This document shows positions 63,858-64,000 of a stretch of 64,000 bases of DNA, in pieces. The notes under the pieces are model-generated. The model was not told the origin of the DNA. It did not search any database and saw only the letters and a list, made by a program, of their open reading frames with translations. The DNA is from Clostridium saccharobutylicum DSM 13864 (GTDB lineage: Bacteria > Bacillota > Clostridia > Clostridiales > Clostridiaceae). Both the position numbers and the translations under genes were made by a program. The number at the start of each line of letters is the position of its first letter. The first letter of the stretch is position 1. The stretch covers positions 2,154,501 through 2,218,500 of the forward strand of contig NC_022571.1 in NCBI RefSeq assembly GCF_000473995.1. The letters are read 5' to 3'.

Positions 63858-64000
63858 AACATTTTAGTGTTGATTGATTTTATTATACTTAGTAGTTATA
63901 ACACATACACTTAAAACTTTGAATAGTTTAGAATAAAGTTAGAAACAATAACTATATATAATTTTGAGCTAGAGCAAAATGTATGTATTTTAACTAAAAG

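Overview
The window is AT-rich, low-GC Firmicute DNA with strong GGAGG-type ribosome binding sites, ATG/GTG/TTG starts and stem-loop-plus-T terminators. Gene content points to a Clostridium sensu stricto, probably a saccharolytic, flagellated species of the C. beijerinckii type: FliB flagellin methylase, clostridial chemoreceptors, a choline-binding-like cell-wall protein, an acyl-CoA dehydratase activase-type protein and a full galacturonate pathway. The species is inferred. I saw no rRNA, tRNA, CRISPR array or phage structural genes.

Layout. 1-8.5 kb: the 3' part of an activase-like gene, an ABC-F ATPase with a 45-residue leader gene, a cell-wall-binding protein, an aldo/keto reductase with ferredoxin clusters, a PcfJ-like protein and a MazG-like pyrophosphohydrolase. 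8.7-23.4 kb: a defence-island-like block. It holds a PLD-nuclease/helicase; then NurA nuclease, HerA ATPase, an Hsp90-like GHKL ATPase, a ParB-like protein, a radical SAM enzyme and a second, paralogous Hsp90-like ATPase; then a remnant of a PD-(D/E)XK transposase-like gene and a nuclease-DUF2075 helicase. The six genes at 11.3-20.9 kb are the best candidate for an undescribed system. HerA carries an in-frame TGA. The ParB-like gene, the DUF2075 gene and a TfoX-C gene at 26 kb each lack one base. These are either real decay or sequence errors.

23.7-42 kb: an NHL-repeat membrane protein, TfoX-C, GNAT, thioesterase, chemoreceptor, TetR regulator, YjgB-like lipoprotein, amidase, DUF5050 protein, a MerR regulator divergent from a heterodimeric ABC exporter with a 19-bp-spacer promoter, FliB, and an ATPase/PD-(D/E)XK gene. 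A dispersed palindromic repeat (ends TAGGCACA/TGTGCCTTA) occurs at least five times here; one copy supplies the amidase C terminus and another overlaps the end of the tfoX frame.

42.3-52.3 kb: a LacI-controlled D-galacturonate regulon (HIT protein, GPH symporter, uxaC, eda, kdgK, uxaB, uxaA). It has seven matches to a TGTTAACGTGAACA-type operator, arranged around two near-consensus promoters. The enzymes take galacturonate through tagaturonate, altronate, KDG and KDPG to pyruvate and glyceraldehyde-3-phosphate.

52.3-64 kb: long hairpin repeats, a DUF2164 gene, a PadR regulator with its membrane-protein partner, a DUF2087 regulator, a phosphotransferase, a WG-repeat protein, an ECF sigma factor with DUF4179 anti-sigma-like partner, an amino-acid permease, and a Cache-type chemoreceptor, with short remnants of a methyltransferase and a chemoreceptor gene between them.
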